Source: Consotaella salsifontis (GTDB lineage: Bacteria; Pseudomonadota; Alphaproteobacteria; Rhizobiales; Rhizobiaceae). From it: 40,321 bases of DNA. The position numbers were made by a program, and so were the translations under genes. Positions 25,966 to 35,353 of this stretch are shown here, piece after piece. Each line of letters opens with the position of its first letter. The stretch's first letter is position 1. Location of the stretch: positions 1 through 40,321 of the forward strand of contig NZ_FUXL01000023.1 of the NCBI RefSeq assembly GCF_900167365.1. The letters are read 5' to 3'. The notes under the pieces are model-generated. The model made no database searches. It had not been told where the DNA came from and saw only the letters and a list, made by a program, of their open reading frames with translations.

Positions 25966-28900
25966 TCAGCTGCAGCCGCTGGTGGCGCCGCAGGTGTCGC
26001 ACTTCAGGCAGGTGCCGTTGCGGACCATGGTGAAGTTGCCGCACTCCTCGCAGCTCTCGCCGGTATAGCCCTTGATCAGCGCCTCGGCGCGGCGGCCGGC
26101 GGCGGCGTCTTTCACTGCCGCTTCCGTCTTTGCCTGAGGCGCCGTCTCGGCGTTTTCGAAGAGCGCCTGGGCAGGCGTCGCGTTGGCGGCCGGCGCGGGC
26201 TGCTCATAGTCGCGCTTGAAGGCCGTCGCGCCTTGCGTCGCGCCGGTTGAGGCCACAACACGACCGCCGCTGGGTGCCGTTGCCACCACCCGCGCACTGG
26301 CCGCCGCCGTGGTCGGCTTGCTGGCGCGCGGCGCACCGTCGGCCGAGCCAACGGGCTCGCCGGTCACCAGCCGGAAGCGCGCCGTCTGGCCGCGCACCAT
26401 GCCGGTCGAGATCGGCAGCGGGGCAGGGCCGTCGCCCTTTGCGCGCTTGCTGGCGGCCGTGGAGAAATCCTCCGGCTGGACATGCGCGAGATCGTGGCGC
26501 CCGAGATAGGAGACGGCGAGTTCGCGGAACACGTAGTCGAGGATCGAGGTGGCGTTCTTGATCGCCTCGTTGCCCTGAACCATGCCGGCCGGCTCGAACT
26601 TGGTGAAGGTGAACGCCTCGACATACTCATCCAACGGCACGCCGAACTGGAGGCCCAGCGAGACCGAAATGGCGAAGTTGTTGATGAGGGCTCGGAGCGC
26701 CGAGCCTTCCTTGTTCATGTCGAGGAAGATCTCGCCAAGGCGCCCATCGTCGTATTCGCCGGTGCGAAGGAAGATGGTGTGGCCGCCGATCTTGGCCTTC
26801 TGGGTATAGCCTTTGCGCCGGTTCGGCAGCTTCTCGCGCTCGCGCACCACCTTCTCGACGATGCGCTCGACGATGCGCTCGGCCACTTCCGTCGCGCGCT
26901 CCGAGGCGGGCGCGGCCAGAAGCGCCGCCGCCGTCTCCTCCACCAGATCGTCCTCGCCGTCATCCTCGATGAGCGCCGAGTTGAGCGGCTGCGACAGCTT
27001 GGAGCCGTCGCGGTAAAGGGCGTTCGCCTTCAGGGCCAGCTTCCAGGACAGCATATAGGCCGAGTTGCAGTCCTCGACGGTCGCGTCGTTGGGCATGTTG
27101 ATGGTCTTGGAGATGGCGCCCGAGATGAAGGGCTGGGCCGCCGCCATCATGCGGATGTGCGATTCCACCGACAGATAGCGCTTGCCGATGCGCCCGCAAG
27201 GATTGGCGCAGTCGAAGACCGGATAGTGCTCTTCCTTCAGGAATGGCGCGCCTTCCAGCGTCATGGCGCCGCAAACGTGGATGTTCGCGGCCTCGATGTC
27301 CTTCTTGGAGAAGCCGAGCGCCGGCAGCATCTCGAACGAGAAGTCGTTGAGCTGCGCGTCGGTGAGGCCGAGCTTCTCCTTGCAGAACGCTTCGCCGAGC
27401 GTCCACTTGTTGAAGGCGAACTTGATGTCGAAGGCCGATTTCAGCGCGGCGTTGACCGCGGCGATTTCCTTTTCGCCGAAGCCCTTGGCCGCGAGCGAGC
27501 CCGGATTGATGGCCGGAGCCTGATCGAGATTGCCGTGACCGACGGCATAGGCCTCGATCTCGGCAATCTGGCTCGGCGAGTAGCCGAGATAGGCCAGGGC
27601 CTCCGGCACGGCGCGGTTGATGATCTTGAAATAGCCGCCACCGGCGAGCTTCTTGAACTTCACCAGGGCGAAGTCCGGCTCGATGCCCGTGGTGTCGCAG
27701 TCCATGACGAGGCCGATGGTGCCCGTCGGCGCGATCACCGAGACCTGGGCGTTGCGGAAGCCATGCTTCTTGCCGAGGGCGAGAGCCTCGTGCCAGGCCT
27801 CCTTGGCACGCGTCGCCAGCCGGCTGTCCTCCAGCGAGGCATGATCGAGCGGCACCGGATCGATGGAAAGCCCCTCATAGCCGGAGGCGAGGCCGTCGGC
27901 GGCGCGGGTGTGGTTGCGGATGACGCGCAGCATGGACTTGGCGTTGCGCTCATAATCCGGGAAGGTGCCGAGCACCTTCGCCATCTCCGCCGAGGTGCGG
28001 TAGGCGATGCCGGTCATGATGGCCGAGATGGCGCCGCAGATGGCGCGCCCTTCCTTGGAGTCGTAGGGCGTGCCGGCGGTCATCAGCAGGCCGCCGATAT
28101 TAGCGAAGCCGAGGCCGAGGGTGCGATAGTCGAACGAACGGCGGGCGATCTCCCGAGAAGGGAACTGCGCCATCATCACCGAGATTTCGAGAACGATGGT
28201 CCACAGCCGCACCGCATGTTCGAAGGCGGGGACGTCGAACGGCTTGCCGCCGTCCGCCGTCTCCTGGCGGAACTGCAGGAGGTTGAGCGAGGCGAGATTG
28301 CAGGCCGTGTCGTCAAGGAACATGTATTCCGAACACGGATTGGACGCACGAATCTCGCCCGCTTCGGGGCAAGTGTGCCAGTCGTTGATGGTGGTGTGGA
28401 ACTGGATGCCGGGATCGGCCGAGGCCCAGGCGGCGTAGCCGATGCTCTCCCATAGCTCGCGCGCCTTCAGCGTCTTCACCGGCTTTCCGGTGATGCGCGC
28501 CGTGAGCGACCAATCGCCATCCGTCTCAACCGCGCGCAGGAAGGTGTCCGTGACGCGGACGGAGTTGTTGGAGTTTTGGCCGGCGACCGTGAGATAGGCG
28601 TCGGAGTCCCAATCGGTCGTGTAGACCGGGAAATCGATATCTGTGTAGCCCTGACGCGCGAACTGGATGACGCGCTTGATATAGGACTCGGGAACCTGAG
28701 CCTTCTTGGCCTCGCGGACCGCGCGCTTCAGCGCGGGGTTCTTCATCGGCTCGAAGCAGTCGCCGTTCGGCCCCTCGCAGTTCACGCAAGCGGACAGAAT
28801 CGCCTTGAGGTGCTTGGAAATGATCTTGGAGCCGGTGACGAGCGCCGCCACCTTCTCTTCCTCGCGCACCTTCCACGAGATGTAGGTCTCGATGTCGGGG

Positions 28901-29766
28901 TGATCGATGTCGACCACCACCATCTTTGCGGCGCGCCGAGTGGTGCCGCCCGACTTGATGGCGCCGGCCGCGCGATCGCCGATCTTGAGGAAGCTCATCA
29001 GGCCCGAGGACTTGCCGCCGCCAGACAGCTTCTCGCCCTCGCCGCGCAGCGCCGAGAAGTTGGAGCCGGTGCCCGAGCCGTACTTGAACAGGCGCGCCTC
29101 ACGGACCCAAAGGTCCATGATGCCGCCGTCGTTGACGAGGTCGTCCGCCACGGACTGGATGAAGCAGGCATGGGGCTGGGGATGAGCGTAGGCCGAGGAT
29201 GAGGCCGTCAGCTCGCCGGTGAACGGATCGACGTAGAAGTGGCCCTGGCCGGGGCCGTCGATGCCGTAGGCCCAGTGAAGACCGGTGTTGAACCACTGGG
29301 GAGAATTGGGGGCGGCCTTCTGGGTCGCCAGCATGTAGGCGAGTTCGTCACGGAAGGCGGCGGCGTCTTCCTCCGAATCGAAATAGCCGCCCTTCCAGCC
29401 CCAATAGGTCCACGTGCCGGACAGCCGATCGAAGATCTGGCGGGCGTCCATCTCGGAGCCATAGCGTTCGTCCTCGGGCAGGGCGGCAAGAGCCTTCTCA
29501 TCGGCCACCGAACGCCAAAGCCACGAGGGAACGCCATTCTCCTCGACCTTCTTCAGGATTTTGGGCACTCCCGCCTTGCGGAAGTACTTCTGCGCCAGGA
29601 TATCGGACGCGACCTGGCTGAACTGCGCCGGGACGTCGATGCCCTCCAGCCGGAAGACGATGGACCCGTCGGGATTCTTGATCTCGCTCGTCGCCTTGCG
29701 GAACTCGATACCCCCGTAGGCGCCGGCGCCTGCCGTGGTGTATCGGCGGTCGATCTTCAGTCCCAT
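25966..29766 (-). CDS. nrdJ: Vitamin-B12-dependent (class II) ribonucleoside-diphosphate reductase
   Basis: A 1266-residue adenosylcobalamin-dependent enzyme that reduces ribonucleotides to deoxyribonucleotides for DNA synthesis, independent of oxygen. Landmarks include [16 protein letters not shown], the substrate-site Cys in [14 protein letters not shown], the loop [20 protein letters not shown] and the catalytic motif [11 protein letters not shown] (N-x-C-x-E). A low-complexity Ala/Pro-rich linker (about residues 1140-1235) leads to a C-terminal Cys cluster with CEEC, CLKC, CDTC and a final SGCS; these probably bind metal and shuttle electrons to the active site. Length is typical for Rhizobiales. 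The ATG at 29766 follows GAGGG. The upstream region carries NrdR-type boxes. Confidence 0.97.
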   Translation of the reverse strand: MGLKIDRRYTTAGAGAYGGIEFRKATSEIKNPDGSIVFRLEGIDVPAQFSQVASDILAQKYFRKAGVPKILKKVEENGVPSWLWRSVADEKALAALPEDERYGSEMDARQIFDRLSGTWTYWGWKGGYFDSEEDAAAFRDELAYMLATQKAAPNSPQWFNTGLHWAYGIDGPGQGHFYVDPFTGELTASSSAYAHPQPHACFIQSVADDLVNDGGIMDLWVREARLFKYGSGTGSNFSALRGEGEKLSGGGKSSGLMSFLKIGDRAAGAIKSGGTTRRAAKMVVVDIDHPDIETYISWKVREEEKVAALVTGSKIISKHLKAILSACVNCEGPNGDCFEPMKNPALKRAVREAKKAQVPESYIKRVIQFARQGYTDIDFPVYTTDWDSDAYLTVAGQNSNNSVRVTDTFLRAVETDGDWSLTARITGKPVKTLKARELWESIGYAAWASADPGIQFHTTINDWHTCPEAGEIRASNPCSEYMFLDDTACNLASLNLLQFRQETADGGKPFDVPAFEHAVRLWTIVLEISVMMAQFPSREIARRSFDYRTLGLGFANIGGLLMTAGTPYDSKEGRAICGAISAIMTGIAYRTSAEMAKVLGTFPDYERNAKSMLRVIRNHTRAADGLASGYEGLSIDPVPLDHASLEDSRLATRAKEAWHEALALGKKHGFRNAQVSVIAPTGTIGLVMDCDTTGIEPDFALVKFKKLAGGGYFKIINRAVPEALAYLGYSPSQIAEIEAYAVGHGNLDQAPAINPGSLAAKGFGEKEIAAVNAALKSAFDIKFAFNKWTLGEAFCKEKLGLTDAQLNDFSFEMLPALGFSKKDIEAANIHVCGAMTLEGAPFLKEEHYPVFDCANPCGRIGKRYLSVESHIRMMAAAQPFISGAISKTINMPNDATVEDCNSAYMLSWKLALKANALYRDGSKLSQPLNSALIEDDGEDDLVEETAAALLAAPASERATEVAERIVERIVEKVVREREKLPNRRKGYTQKAKIGGHTIFLRTGEYDDGRLGEIFLDMNKEGSALRALINNFAISVSLGLQFGVPLDEYVEAFTFTKFEPAGMVQGNEAIKNATSILDYVFRELAVSYLGRHDLAHVQPEDFSTAASKRAKGDGPAPLPISTGMVRGQTARFRLVTGEPVGSADGAPRASKPTTAAASARVVATAPSGGRVVASTGATQGATAFKRDYEQPAPAANATPAQALFENAETAPQAKTEAAVKDAAAGRRAEALIKGYTGESCEECGNFTMVRNGTCLKCDTCGATSGCS

Positions 29767-29835
29767 GATGCCCTCGCTTATGGCGGTCCGCCGCCGCCGT
29801 TAAATCTGCCAAAGCCGCGATATGTCGACGCCATG

Positions 29836-29902
29836 CGTCGACATTTTGTGCGGCGGGTTCTTCGTACCACTACATATAGTGGTTTTCACCGTTAAGGAAC
29901 AG
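29836..29902 (-). promoter_or_regulatory. nrdJ promoter with tandem NrdR-type boxes
   Basis: ACCACTA-CATA-TAGTGGT (29866-29883) is a near-perfect match to the NrdR-box dyad. Read on the minus strand, a -10 CTATAT (29874-29879) lies inside it, and a -35 CTGTTC (29897-29902) is 17 bases upstream. A second, weaker box CGTCGACATTTTGTGC (29836-29851) is offset by exactly 31 bp from the 16-base core at 29867-29882, the spacing expected for paired NrdR sites. NrdR is the ATP/dATP-sensing repressor of ribonucleotide reductase genes. Confidence 0.7.
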
Positions 29903-30344
29903 TTACCCACAGGTTCGCGACACGCGCGGTCCGCATCATCGTCACCTGTTGCCCGATAAGCGCAGCGTCGTCGGCCGTAATCCTGGCTACGCGCTTGGCG
30001 AGTGCCGTTAACCGACGGTTCATCCTGATGAGGGGCAAGCTAAGGCGAGTCTGGAAAGGCGGTCAAGCGCAACGGCGCACACGCCCGGAGTCAAGAGAAC
30101 CAGAAGGATTCTCATGTGGATAGCGGGAAGAGTAACGAAGAAGAGCGAATCGGGAAGGAGATGCGGTGAAAGGGCGGATGCCGCCGGAATACAGGTCTTC
30201 CGGCCAAGGGGGGCCGCCATTTCCGATTGTCGTCATGATCCGCGGCTCGGGAAGAGCGCTAGCTCTCCACCGATTCTTCTGCGGCGCGGAAGGCGCGGCC
30301 TGGTTGCCGCGTCTTGAGGAGAGTGCGCGACTGGCGAGGGTGTT
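29903..30344. other. Intergenic region between nrdJ and the phosphoribosyltransferase gene
   Basis: No recognisable gene or RNA. A frame from a GTG at 30166 (to 30408) has AAGGAG five bases before it but no familiar sequence, and it overlaps the gpt 3' end antisense, so it is not called. A perfect short hairpin CCGGAA-N8-TTCCGG lies near 30186-30205. Confidence 0.5.
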
Positions 30345-30842
30345 TTATCCCGCCGTTTCCTTGCCGATGGGCGCCTGGAAGGAGAGGCCGAGATCCCACG
30401 GGAAATAGATCCAGGTGTCCTGGCTAACCTCGGTGATGAAGGTGTCGACCAGCGGCCGGCCCTTCGGCTTCGCATAGACGGTCGCAAAGTGCGCCTTGGG
30501 CAGCATTGCGCGGACGATGCCCGCCGTCTTGCCGGTGTCGGTAAGGTCGTCGACGATGAGAATACCTTCGCCGCCATCCGCCAACAGCGCCGGGTTGATC
30601 TCCTTCAGCACCTTGAGCTCACCCTGGCTGGTGTACTCATGATAGGAGGCGACGCACACGGTTTCGATGAGCCGCGTGCCGAGCTCGCGAGCGATGATGG
30701 CCGCGGGGACAAGGCCGCCGCGCGTGATGCAGACGATCGCCTTCCACTCCGCGCGCTGGCTCGACAGACGCCAGGCGAGGGCGCGCGCGTCGCGATGAAA
30801 CTGATCCCACGAAACCGGGAAGGACTTCTCGGCGCTCGACAT
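30345..30842 (-). CDS. gpt: Xanthine/guanine phosphoribosyltransferase
   Basis: A 165-residue purine-salvage enzyme that joins xanthine or guanine (and hypoxanthine weakly) to PRPP, yielding XMP or GMP. The PRPP-binding motif [13 protein letters not shown] is at residues 94-106, and the early loop [10 protein letters not shown] is the other ribose-phosphate contact. [12 protein letters not shown] and [14 protein letters not shown] are close to enteric Gpt. The frame extends upstream to 30902, but the ATG at 30842 with GGAG before it gives normal length. It may be co-transcribed with the MoCF-domain gene 97 bases upstream. Confidence 0.95.
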   Translation of the reverse strand: MSSAEKSFPVSWDQFHRDARALAWRLSSQRAEWKAIVCITRGGLVPAAIIARELGTRLIETVCVASYHEYTSQGELKVLKEINPALLADGGEGILIVDDLTDTGKTAGIVRAMLPKAHFATVYAKPKGRPLVDTFITEVSQDTWIYFPWDLGLSFQAPIGKETAG

Positions 30843-30939
30843 TCTTAGCACTCCATCAGGCAAGAAGGTGGTGCCAATAGACCGACACGCTTCGCCGGGC
30901 AACCACCTGGGCGAATCGACGCACCCTATGACCGGCGGC

Positions 30940-31707
30940 TCATTGGCCGAGAGACGGAAGAGGCGCGCCCCGGCTCATCGCGGCGATCATTTCCTCCACC
31001 TCGATCCGGGCCGCTTCCAGCAGGGCTTCGTCGCGCGAGCGCAGAACGATTTCCGTCGTCGGCGCGGCCTCGTCGAACCGGGGATAGGAGCCGATGGCGA
31101 CGGTGCGGTAGCGCGCCTGAATGTCGCTGAGCGGGCCGCCGATATCGCCTTCGGGGAACGGGCAGGGGATGGTGACGCTGATCACCGCCATGCCTGTCGG
31201 CAGGGCGCTCAGGACGGCGGTCAACATCGCCTGAAAAACCGCCGGAATGCCGGCCATGACAAAGACGTTGTCGATGCGAAACCCTGGCGCGATCGAGATC
31301 GGGTTGTCGATGAGTTCCGCTCCCTCGGGCGTGCGCGCCATGCGCTGCCGCGCCTCGGTGAAGGCGATGCCTCGCGCCGCATAATGTCCGGCGAGCCGGC
31401 GATAGGCTTCCGGATGCGGCCCTATGGGCAGGCCGAAGGCCGCGGCAACCGCATCGGCCGTGACGTCGTCGTGGGTTGGGCCGATTCCCCCCGAAGTGAA
31501 GACGAAATCGTAGGAGCGGCGCAGTGTGTTCACGCTGTTGGCGATGACCGACGGCTCATCTCCGATAATGCGGACTTCCTTCAGGTCGATCCCAGCCGCT
31601 GTCAGGGCTTCCGCGAGCGGGCCGATGTTCTTGTCCTTGGTGCGGCCCGAGAGAATCTCGTCGCCGATGACCAGCATGGCTGCGGTGAAACTCGGTTGAT
31701 AGGCCAT
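30940..31707 (-). CDS. Molybdopterin-binding (MoCF) domain protein, CinA N-terminal-like
   Basis: A 255-residue protein built on the MoaB/MogA fold. [19 protein letters not shown] is the family N-terminal signature and [13 protein letters not shown] (71-83) the glycine-rich nucleotide/pterin-binding loop. It resembles the N-terminal half of CinA but lacks the nicotinamide-nucleotide amidase (PncC) domain, a common stand-alone form in Rhizobiales often named competence/damage-inducible protein A. Its precise role is not established. The ATG at 31707 follows AGGACAGG. It precedes gpt on the same strand and is divergent from the WrbA gene, with 227 bases between. Confidence 0.9.
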   Translation of the reverse strand: MAYQPSFTAAMLVIGDEILSGRTKDKNIGPLAEALTAAGIDLKEVRIIGDEPSVIANSVNTLRRSYDFVFTSGGIGPTHDDVTADAVAAAFGLPIGPHPEAYRRLAGHYAARGIAFTEARQRMARTPEGAELIDNPISIAPGFRIDNVFVMAGIPAVFQAMLTAVLSALPTGMAVISVTIPCPFPEGDIGGPLSDIQARYRTVAIGSYPRFDEAAPTTEIVLRSRDEALLEAARIEVEEMIAAMSRGAPLPSLGQ

Positions 31708-31934
31708 GGTCCATGCCTGTCCTGAAAACGCTCTCTTGACGGAAAGATGGAACCACGATCGCGCCAGGAAAGACAGATGCGATGCGTTTGGGTCAGGCGC
31801 GTTCCTGTTCGGTGAACGCTGTGTCGAAAAGAGGGGACCCGCCGTTCCATCTGGAATGCTCTATATCTCGCGACAGAGGCGTAGGATTGCCCACGCCCAG
31901 TTCAACGATCAATCAATAAACGCGAGGGATTTTC

Positions 31935-32534
31935 ATGGCCAAGGTGCTGGTCCTCTACTATTCGAGCTACGGACATATCGAGGCGATGGCTCAAGCCGTG
32001 GCTGAAGGCGCCAAGAGCGCCGGCGCCGAGGTGGATATCAAGCGGGTGCCGGAGACCGCTCCCGCCGAGGTCGTCAAGGCAGCCGGCTTCCGCTTCAACC
32101 CTGATCATCCAGAAGCCCAGCCCGACGATCTGAAGAACTACGATGCGATCGTGATCGGCGTGCCGACCCGCTACGGCAACATGTCCTCGCAGATGCAGTC
32201 CTTCTGGGATCGGACCGGCCCCTTGTGGGCAACCGGCGCGCTGGTCGGCAAGGTCGGCGGAGCCTTCTCCTCGACCGCGACCCAGCACGGCGGCAACGAG
32301 GAAACGCTTTTCGGAGCGATCCGCGTGCTTCTGCACCACGGCCTCATGATCGTCGGTCTGCCCTACGCCTTCCAGGGTCAGATGCGCATGGACGAGATCG
32401 TCGGCGGCTCGCCCTATGGCGCGACGACCATCTCGGGCGGCGACGGATCGCGCATGCCGAGCGCGACTGAACTCGACGGTGCCCGCTTCCAGGGCAAGCA
32501 CATCGCCGAAGTCGCGGCCAAGGTGGTCGCCTGA
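31935..32534 (+). CDS. wrbA: NAD(P)H:quinone oxidoreductase, WrbA family
   Basis: A 199-residue flavodoxin-like enzyme that reduces quinones by two electrons, avoiding semiquinone radicals. The FMN phosphate-binding loop is [12 protein letters not shown] (9-20). [18 protein letters not shown] and [13 protein letters not shown] are conserved WrbA segments around the flavin ring. The ATG at 31935 has a GAGGGA site upstream. It stands alone: divergent from the MoCF gene and followed by a terminator-like hairpin at 32586. Confidence 0.96.
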   Translation: MAKVLVLYYSSYGHIEAMAQAVAEGAKSAGAEVDIKRVPETAPAEVVKAAGFRFNPDHPEAQPDDLKNYDAIVIGVPTRYGNMSSQMQSFWDRTGPLWATGALVGKVGGAFSSTATQHGGNEETLFGAIRVLLHHGLMIVGLPYAFQGQMRMDEIVGGSPYGATTISGGDGSRMPSATELDGARFQGKHIAEVAAKVVA

Positions 32535-32585
32535 GGCGTCGAAAATGTCGCTCCACCCGGGGCGACTCCCTGACGACCGGCTTTG

Positions 32586-32619
32586 CGAGCGGCGCCCGAA
32601 GCGCCGCTCGACGCATTTT
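32586..32619 (+). terminator. Terminator-like hairpin after wrbA
   Basis: A perfect 10-bp stem, CGAGCGGCGC / GCGCCGCTCG, loop CCGAA, then ACGCATTTT. It lies 51 bases past wrbA and between convergent genes. A smaller stem-loop GTCGCTCC-ACCC-GGGGCGAC precedes it (32547-32566). Confidence 0.65.
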
Positions 32620-32678
32620 AGGGGCGGGGAGCGGTATGCAGCGTTTTCCGTCGCCTGCGACGATCAGGCGCCGGTTTC

Positions 32679-33125
32679 TCAGTCGCCCGCGGCCGAAGCG
32701 CTCCTGCCCGACTGCTTTGCCGGCGAAACTGCCTGCATCGCCCCGTGCTCCGTCTGCTGGATTGCGGCGATGAGATTATGAAGCGCCACTCTTGTTTGGC
32801 GATGACGAATGTCGTCCGGGCTCGGCCGTATTGACGCGACCTTATCCGCATCTGCCGGGATGCTCTTCAACAAATTTCCTGGCTTTAGGTCGGTAAAAAA
32901 GTACTCGACGTCCACATCGAGTAGATGCGCTGCGTGAAAAAGTCTCGACGCGCTGATGCGGTTGATGCCTTTCTCGTATTTCTGGATCTGTTGGAAGGCC
33001 GTGCCCAGCGCCTCGCCCAATTCGGTCTGAGAAAGTCCCTTCTTGAGACGAGCTTTTCTCAGGCGCGATCCGATATGCGCGTCGACGAAATCTGCCAAAT
33101 CTGAACTCCACAAACACACCGACAT
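32679..33125 (-). CDS. XRE-family helix-turn-helix transcriptional regulator
   Basis: A 148-residue DNA-binding protein with an N-terminal XRE/Cro domain at about residues 14-75: HIGSRLRKARLKKGLSQTEL is helix 1-2 and AFQQIQKYEKGINRISASRL holds the recognition helix. The FQQIQKYEKG motif is shared with the rhizobial PraR-type regulators. The tail after DVEYFF is unstructured-looking and not recognised. The start is ambiguous: ATG at 33125 gives the usual short N-terminus but no clear ribosome binding site, ATG at 33152 is also possible, and GTG at 33173 follows AAGGGA. It is divergent from the LysR gene and shares its promoter region. Confidence 0.85.
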   Translation of the reverse strand: MSVCLWSSDLADFVDAHIGSRLRKARLKKGLSQTELGEALGTAFQQIQKYEKGINRISASRLFHAAHLLDVDVEYFFTDLKPGNLLKSIPADADKVASIRPSPDDIRHRQTRVALHNLIAAIQQTEHGAMQAVSPAKQSGRSASAAGD

Positions 33126-33177
33126 GCCGTAAGGGAACAGGCGTCGTGTCATCAGCAAAAAACACGCCGTCACGCTT

Positions 33178-33200
33178 CCCTTGACGTTGAGGTCAACGGG
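33178..33200. promoter_or_regulatory. Dyad between the divergent XRE and LysR genes
   Basis: CCC-TTGAC-GTTGAG-GTCAA-CGGG is an inverted repeat 23 bases before the LysR ATG and within the XRE leader. It is a candidate binding site for either regulator. Confidence 0.4.
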
Positions 33201-33222
33201 GAAGCTAAGGGGCAGGTTTCAA

Positions 33223-34284
33223 ATGGACTACCGCATGAAACGGAACGCTGCGGCATTCGCGGCGGAACATCGGTCGTTGTCGAAACCGGCTCCGATCCGC
33301 TCGAAATCGTTCAACTGGGACGATCTCAAATACTTCCTGGCGGTCTGCGATACCGGCAGCTTGCGCGGTGCGGCGGAGCACCTGGGCGTTTCGACGAATG
33401 TCGTTCGACGGAAGATAGAGGCGCTGGAAACAGAGCTCAGTACGGCGCTCCTGCTCCGCTCCGTGCGCGGCGTCGAGATGACGCCGGATGGCCGATCGGT
33501 CTATTCGGTCGCCGCCGAGATCCAGCAGCATGTGGGCTTCCTGGATCATTTCGCCGCGCGTAAATCCTCTGCCGCCAAGGGGCTCGTGCGCCTCTCCGTG
33601 ACCGAAGGCCTCGGCGCCTTCTGGGTCGCGCCCCGGGTCAACGATCTGATCGCCCGCTATCCGAAGCTTCGTCTCGATCTCAAATGTGGGATGCGGGTTC
33701 CCGACGTTTCCCGGCTCGAATGCGACGTCTCGATCCAGCTGGAAGAGCCCCAAGACCCGCGTCTGATTGTCCGCAGGATCGCCACGCTGCACATCATGGT
33801 CTTTGCGAGCGAGGAGTATATCCGTCTTCACGGACTGCCTGGCACCCTCGACGACCTGAAGTCGCATCGCCTGGTCCATCTCATGGCCGACCAGCTTCCG
33901 AAGGCTGTTCTCGATGGGTGCGAATCGTCCGGCCAACCGCTCAAGCTCGCTCAGGTCATCGTCAACACATCGAGCTCTCAGGCGATGATGATCGCCGAAG
34001 GAGTGGGTGTTGGCGCCCTGCCAACCTATGCCGCTGCCCTGCGCGACCATCTTCTGCCGGTAGCGACGGACTTGCCCATGAGCGTGCCTCTATGGCTTGC
34101 CTATCACTCTGATTCGGCGGGCTTGCGACGCGTACGCGCCGTCGTCGACTGGCTGGTCGATGTGTTCGATCCGAACGCCCATCCGTGGTTTCGAGAAGAG
34201 TTTGTGCCACCGCATGAGTTCCGCAGCGAGCTCGAGAAGAGCCCGACGTCGCAAAAGGTGATATGGCGGCGTTCGCCCAAGTGA
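33223..34284 (+). CDS. LysR-family transcriptional regulator
   Basis: A 353-residue regulator. The winged helix-turn-helix is at about residues 28-85: FNWDDLKYFLAVCDTGSLRG, followed by GVSTNVVRRKIEALETELST. A LysR-type effector-binding domain follows from about residue 115 (GLVRLSVTEGLGAFWVAPRV), with PHEF near the C-terminus. The N-terminal 27 residues before the HTH are longer than usual for the family. The ATG at 33223 has AAGGGGCAGG upstream; an in-frame start further up lies inside the dyad region. It is divergent from an XRE regulator and followed, after a gap, by a tRNA, so its target genes are not evident. Confidence 0.92.
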   Translation: MDYRMKRNAAAFAAEHRSLSKPAPIRSKSFNWDDLKYFLAVCDTGSLRGAAEHLGVSTNVVRRKIEALETELSTALLLRSVRGVEMTPDGRSVYSVAAEIQQHVGFLDHFAARKSSAAKGLVRLSVTEGLGAFWVAPRVNDLIARYPKLRLDLKCGMRVPDVSRLECDVSIQLEEPQDPRLIVRRIATLHIMVFASEEYIRLHGLPGTLDDLKSHRLVHLMADQLPKAVLDGCESSGQPLKLAQVIVNTSSSQAMMIAEGVGVGALPTYAAALRDHLLPVATDLPMSVPLWLAYHSDSAGLRRVRAVVDWLVDVFDPNAHPWFREEFVPPHEFRSELEKSPTSQKVIWRRSPK

Positions 34285-34374
34285 CGCACCGGAGCAGTTT
34301 CACAGCCACAAAAGCGGCTTGAGGAGTCTCGTGGCTTGACCCGTGTCGAAAATCCCCTCATCCACATTGCCGGC

Positions 34375-34460
34375 GCGGGCGTGGCGAAATGGTAGACGCA
34401 AGGGACTTAAAATCCCTCGGGCGCTGTCCCGTGCGGGTTCGAGTCCCGCCGCCCGCACCA
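34375..34460 (+). tRNA. tRNA-Leu(UAA)
   Basis: An 86-base class II tRNA. The acceptor stem GCGGGCG (34375-34381) pairs with CGCCCGC (34450-34456), and ACCA is encoded. The anticodon stem AGGGA/TCCCT encloses CTTAAAA, giving anticodon TAA (34408-34410), which reads UUA and UUG. A long variable arm and T-arm GCGGGTTCGAGTCCCGC are present. Upstream, CTTGAC at 34335-34340 is a good -35 box, but the -10 is poor. Confidence 0.97.
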
Positions 34461-34491
34461 ACGGTCGCATCGCGGCGACCCGTGAAACGAC

Positions 34492-34515
34492 GGCGGAGCG
34501 GCGGAGCGGCGGAGA
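34492..34515 (+). repeat. Short tandem repeat, GGCGGAGC x3
   Basis: Three 8-bp units (the last ends GGCGGAGA) between the tRNA and the ccdA-like gene, just before its ribosome binding site AGGAGAAGG. Confidence 0.7.
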
Positions 34516-34551
34516 AATGTCTTTGCCAGATCGCAGGAGAAGGCTTTCCGG

Positions 34552-35289
34552 ATGATCTCTGACGTATCCTATCCGACGGCGATCGTTGCCGGCGCGCTGT
34601 CGTTTCTCTCGCCATGCGTCCTGCCGCTGGTGCCGCCCTATCTCTGCTACATGGCAGGCATCACCGTCGATGACCTAAAGGCGGGGCCGGCGATGAAAGT
34701 CGGATATCTTCGTCTTCTCGTCACGGCGCTTGCCTTCGTCCTTGGCTTTTCGACAATCTTCATCCTGCTGGGCGCGAGCGCCAGCTCCATCGGCTTCGCG
34801 CTCCGACGAAACCTCGACTGGCTCGGCGTCGTCGCGGGGATTTTTATCATCGTGATGGGGCTAAACTTCCTCGGCGTCTTCCGCCTGTCATTCCTGTCAC
34901 GCGAGGCGCGGCTTCAGGCTCCCGACCGGCCGAGGAGCGTTGCAGGAGCCTATCTCATGGGGCTCGCCTTCGCCTTCGGCTGGACGCCCTGCATCGGTCC
35001 TGTGCTCGGAACGATCCTTGGACTGGCCGGCGCTCACAACACGGCCGGCGAGGGCGCGCTTCTGCTCGCGGCATATTCCGCCGGGCTTGGGGTGCCCTTC
35101 ATCCTGGCTGCCGCCTTCTCGGGCGGCTTCCTCAAACTCATGGCCCGCTTCCGGGCGCATTTTGGGCTGGTCGAGAAGCTGATGGGAGGCCTTCTGGTGG
35201 TTGCCGGGGTCCTTTTCCTCACTGGCGGCATGCAGACCTTGTCTTTCTGGCTGCTCGAAACCTTCCCCGCCCTCCAGAGCATCGGCTAG
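34552..35289 (+). CDS. ccdA: Cytochrome c biogenesis protein CcdA (DsbD transmembrane-like)
   Basis: A 245-residue inner-membrane protein with six hydrophobic segments that relays reducing power from cytoplasmic thioredoxin to periplasmic thiol proteins, for example for cytochrome c maturation. The redox cysteines lie in SPCVLPLVPPY (Cys22) and WTPCIGP (Cys147), both in the expected proline-rich contexts. The ATG at 34552 follows AGGAGAAGG. glmU starts 64 bases downstream without an obvious terminator, so read-through is possible, although no functional link is expected. Confidence 0.94.
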   Translation: MISDVSYPTAIVAGALSFLSPCVLPLVPPYLCYMAGITVDDLKAGPAMKVGYLRLLVTALAFVLGFSTIFILLGASASSIGFALRRNLDWLGVVAGIFIIVMGLNFLGVFRLSFLSREARLQAPDRPRSVAGAYLMGLAFAFGWTPCIGPVLGTILGLAGAHNTAGEGALLLAAYSAGLGVPFILAAAFSGGFLKLMARFRAHFGLVEKLMGGLLVVAGVLFLTGGMQTLSFWLLETFPALQSIG

Positions 35290-35353
35290 ACGCAGCCGCC
35301 AATCTCCTCTACCGACTGCCGCAATCGCACGGAAATTTGTAGCGAGCTGACCC

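Noticed and set aside
29767-29960. Cobalamin riboswitch upstream of the B12-dependent reductase
   Set aside because: I do not see the conserved B12-box (AGYCMGRAAR-like) or a long structured leader; NrdR-type boxes explain the region better.
30166-30408. 80-codon plus-strand frame with AAGGAG before a GTG
   Set aside because: The sequence is not protein-like in any family I know and runs antisense into the gpt gene. The good ribosome binding site alone is not enough to call it.
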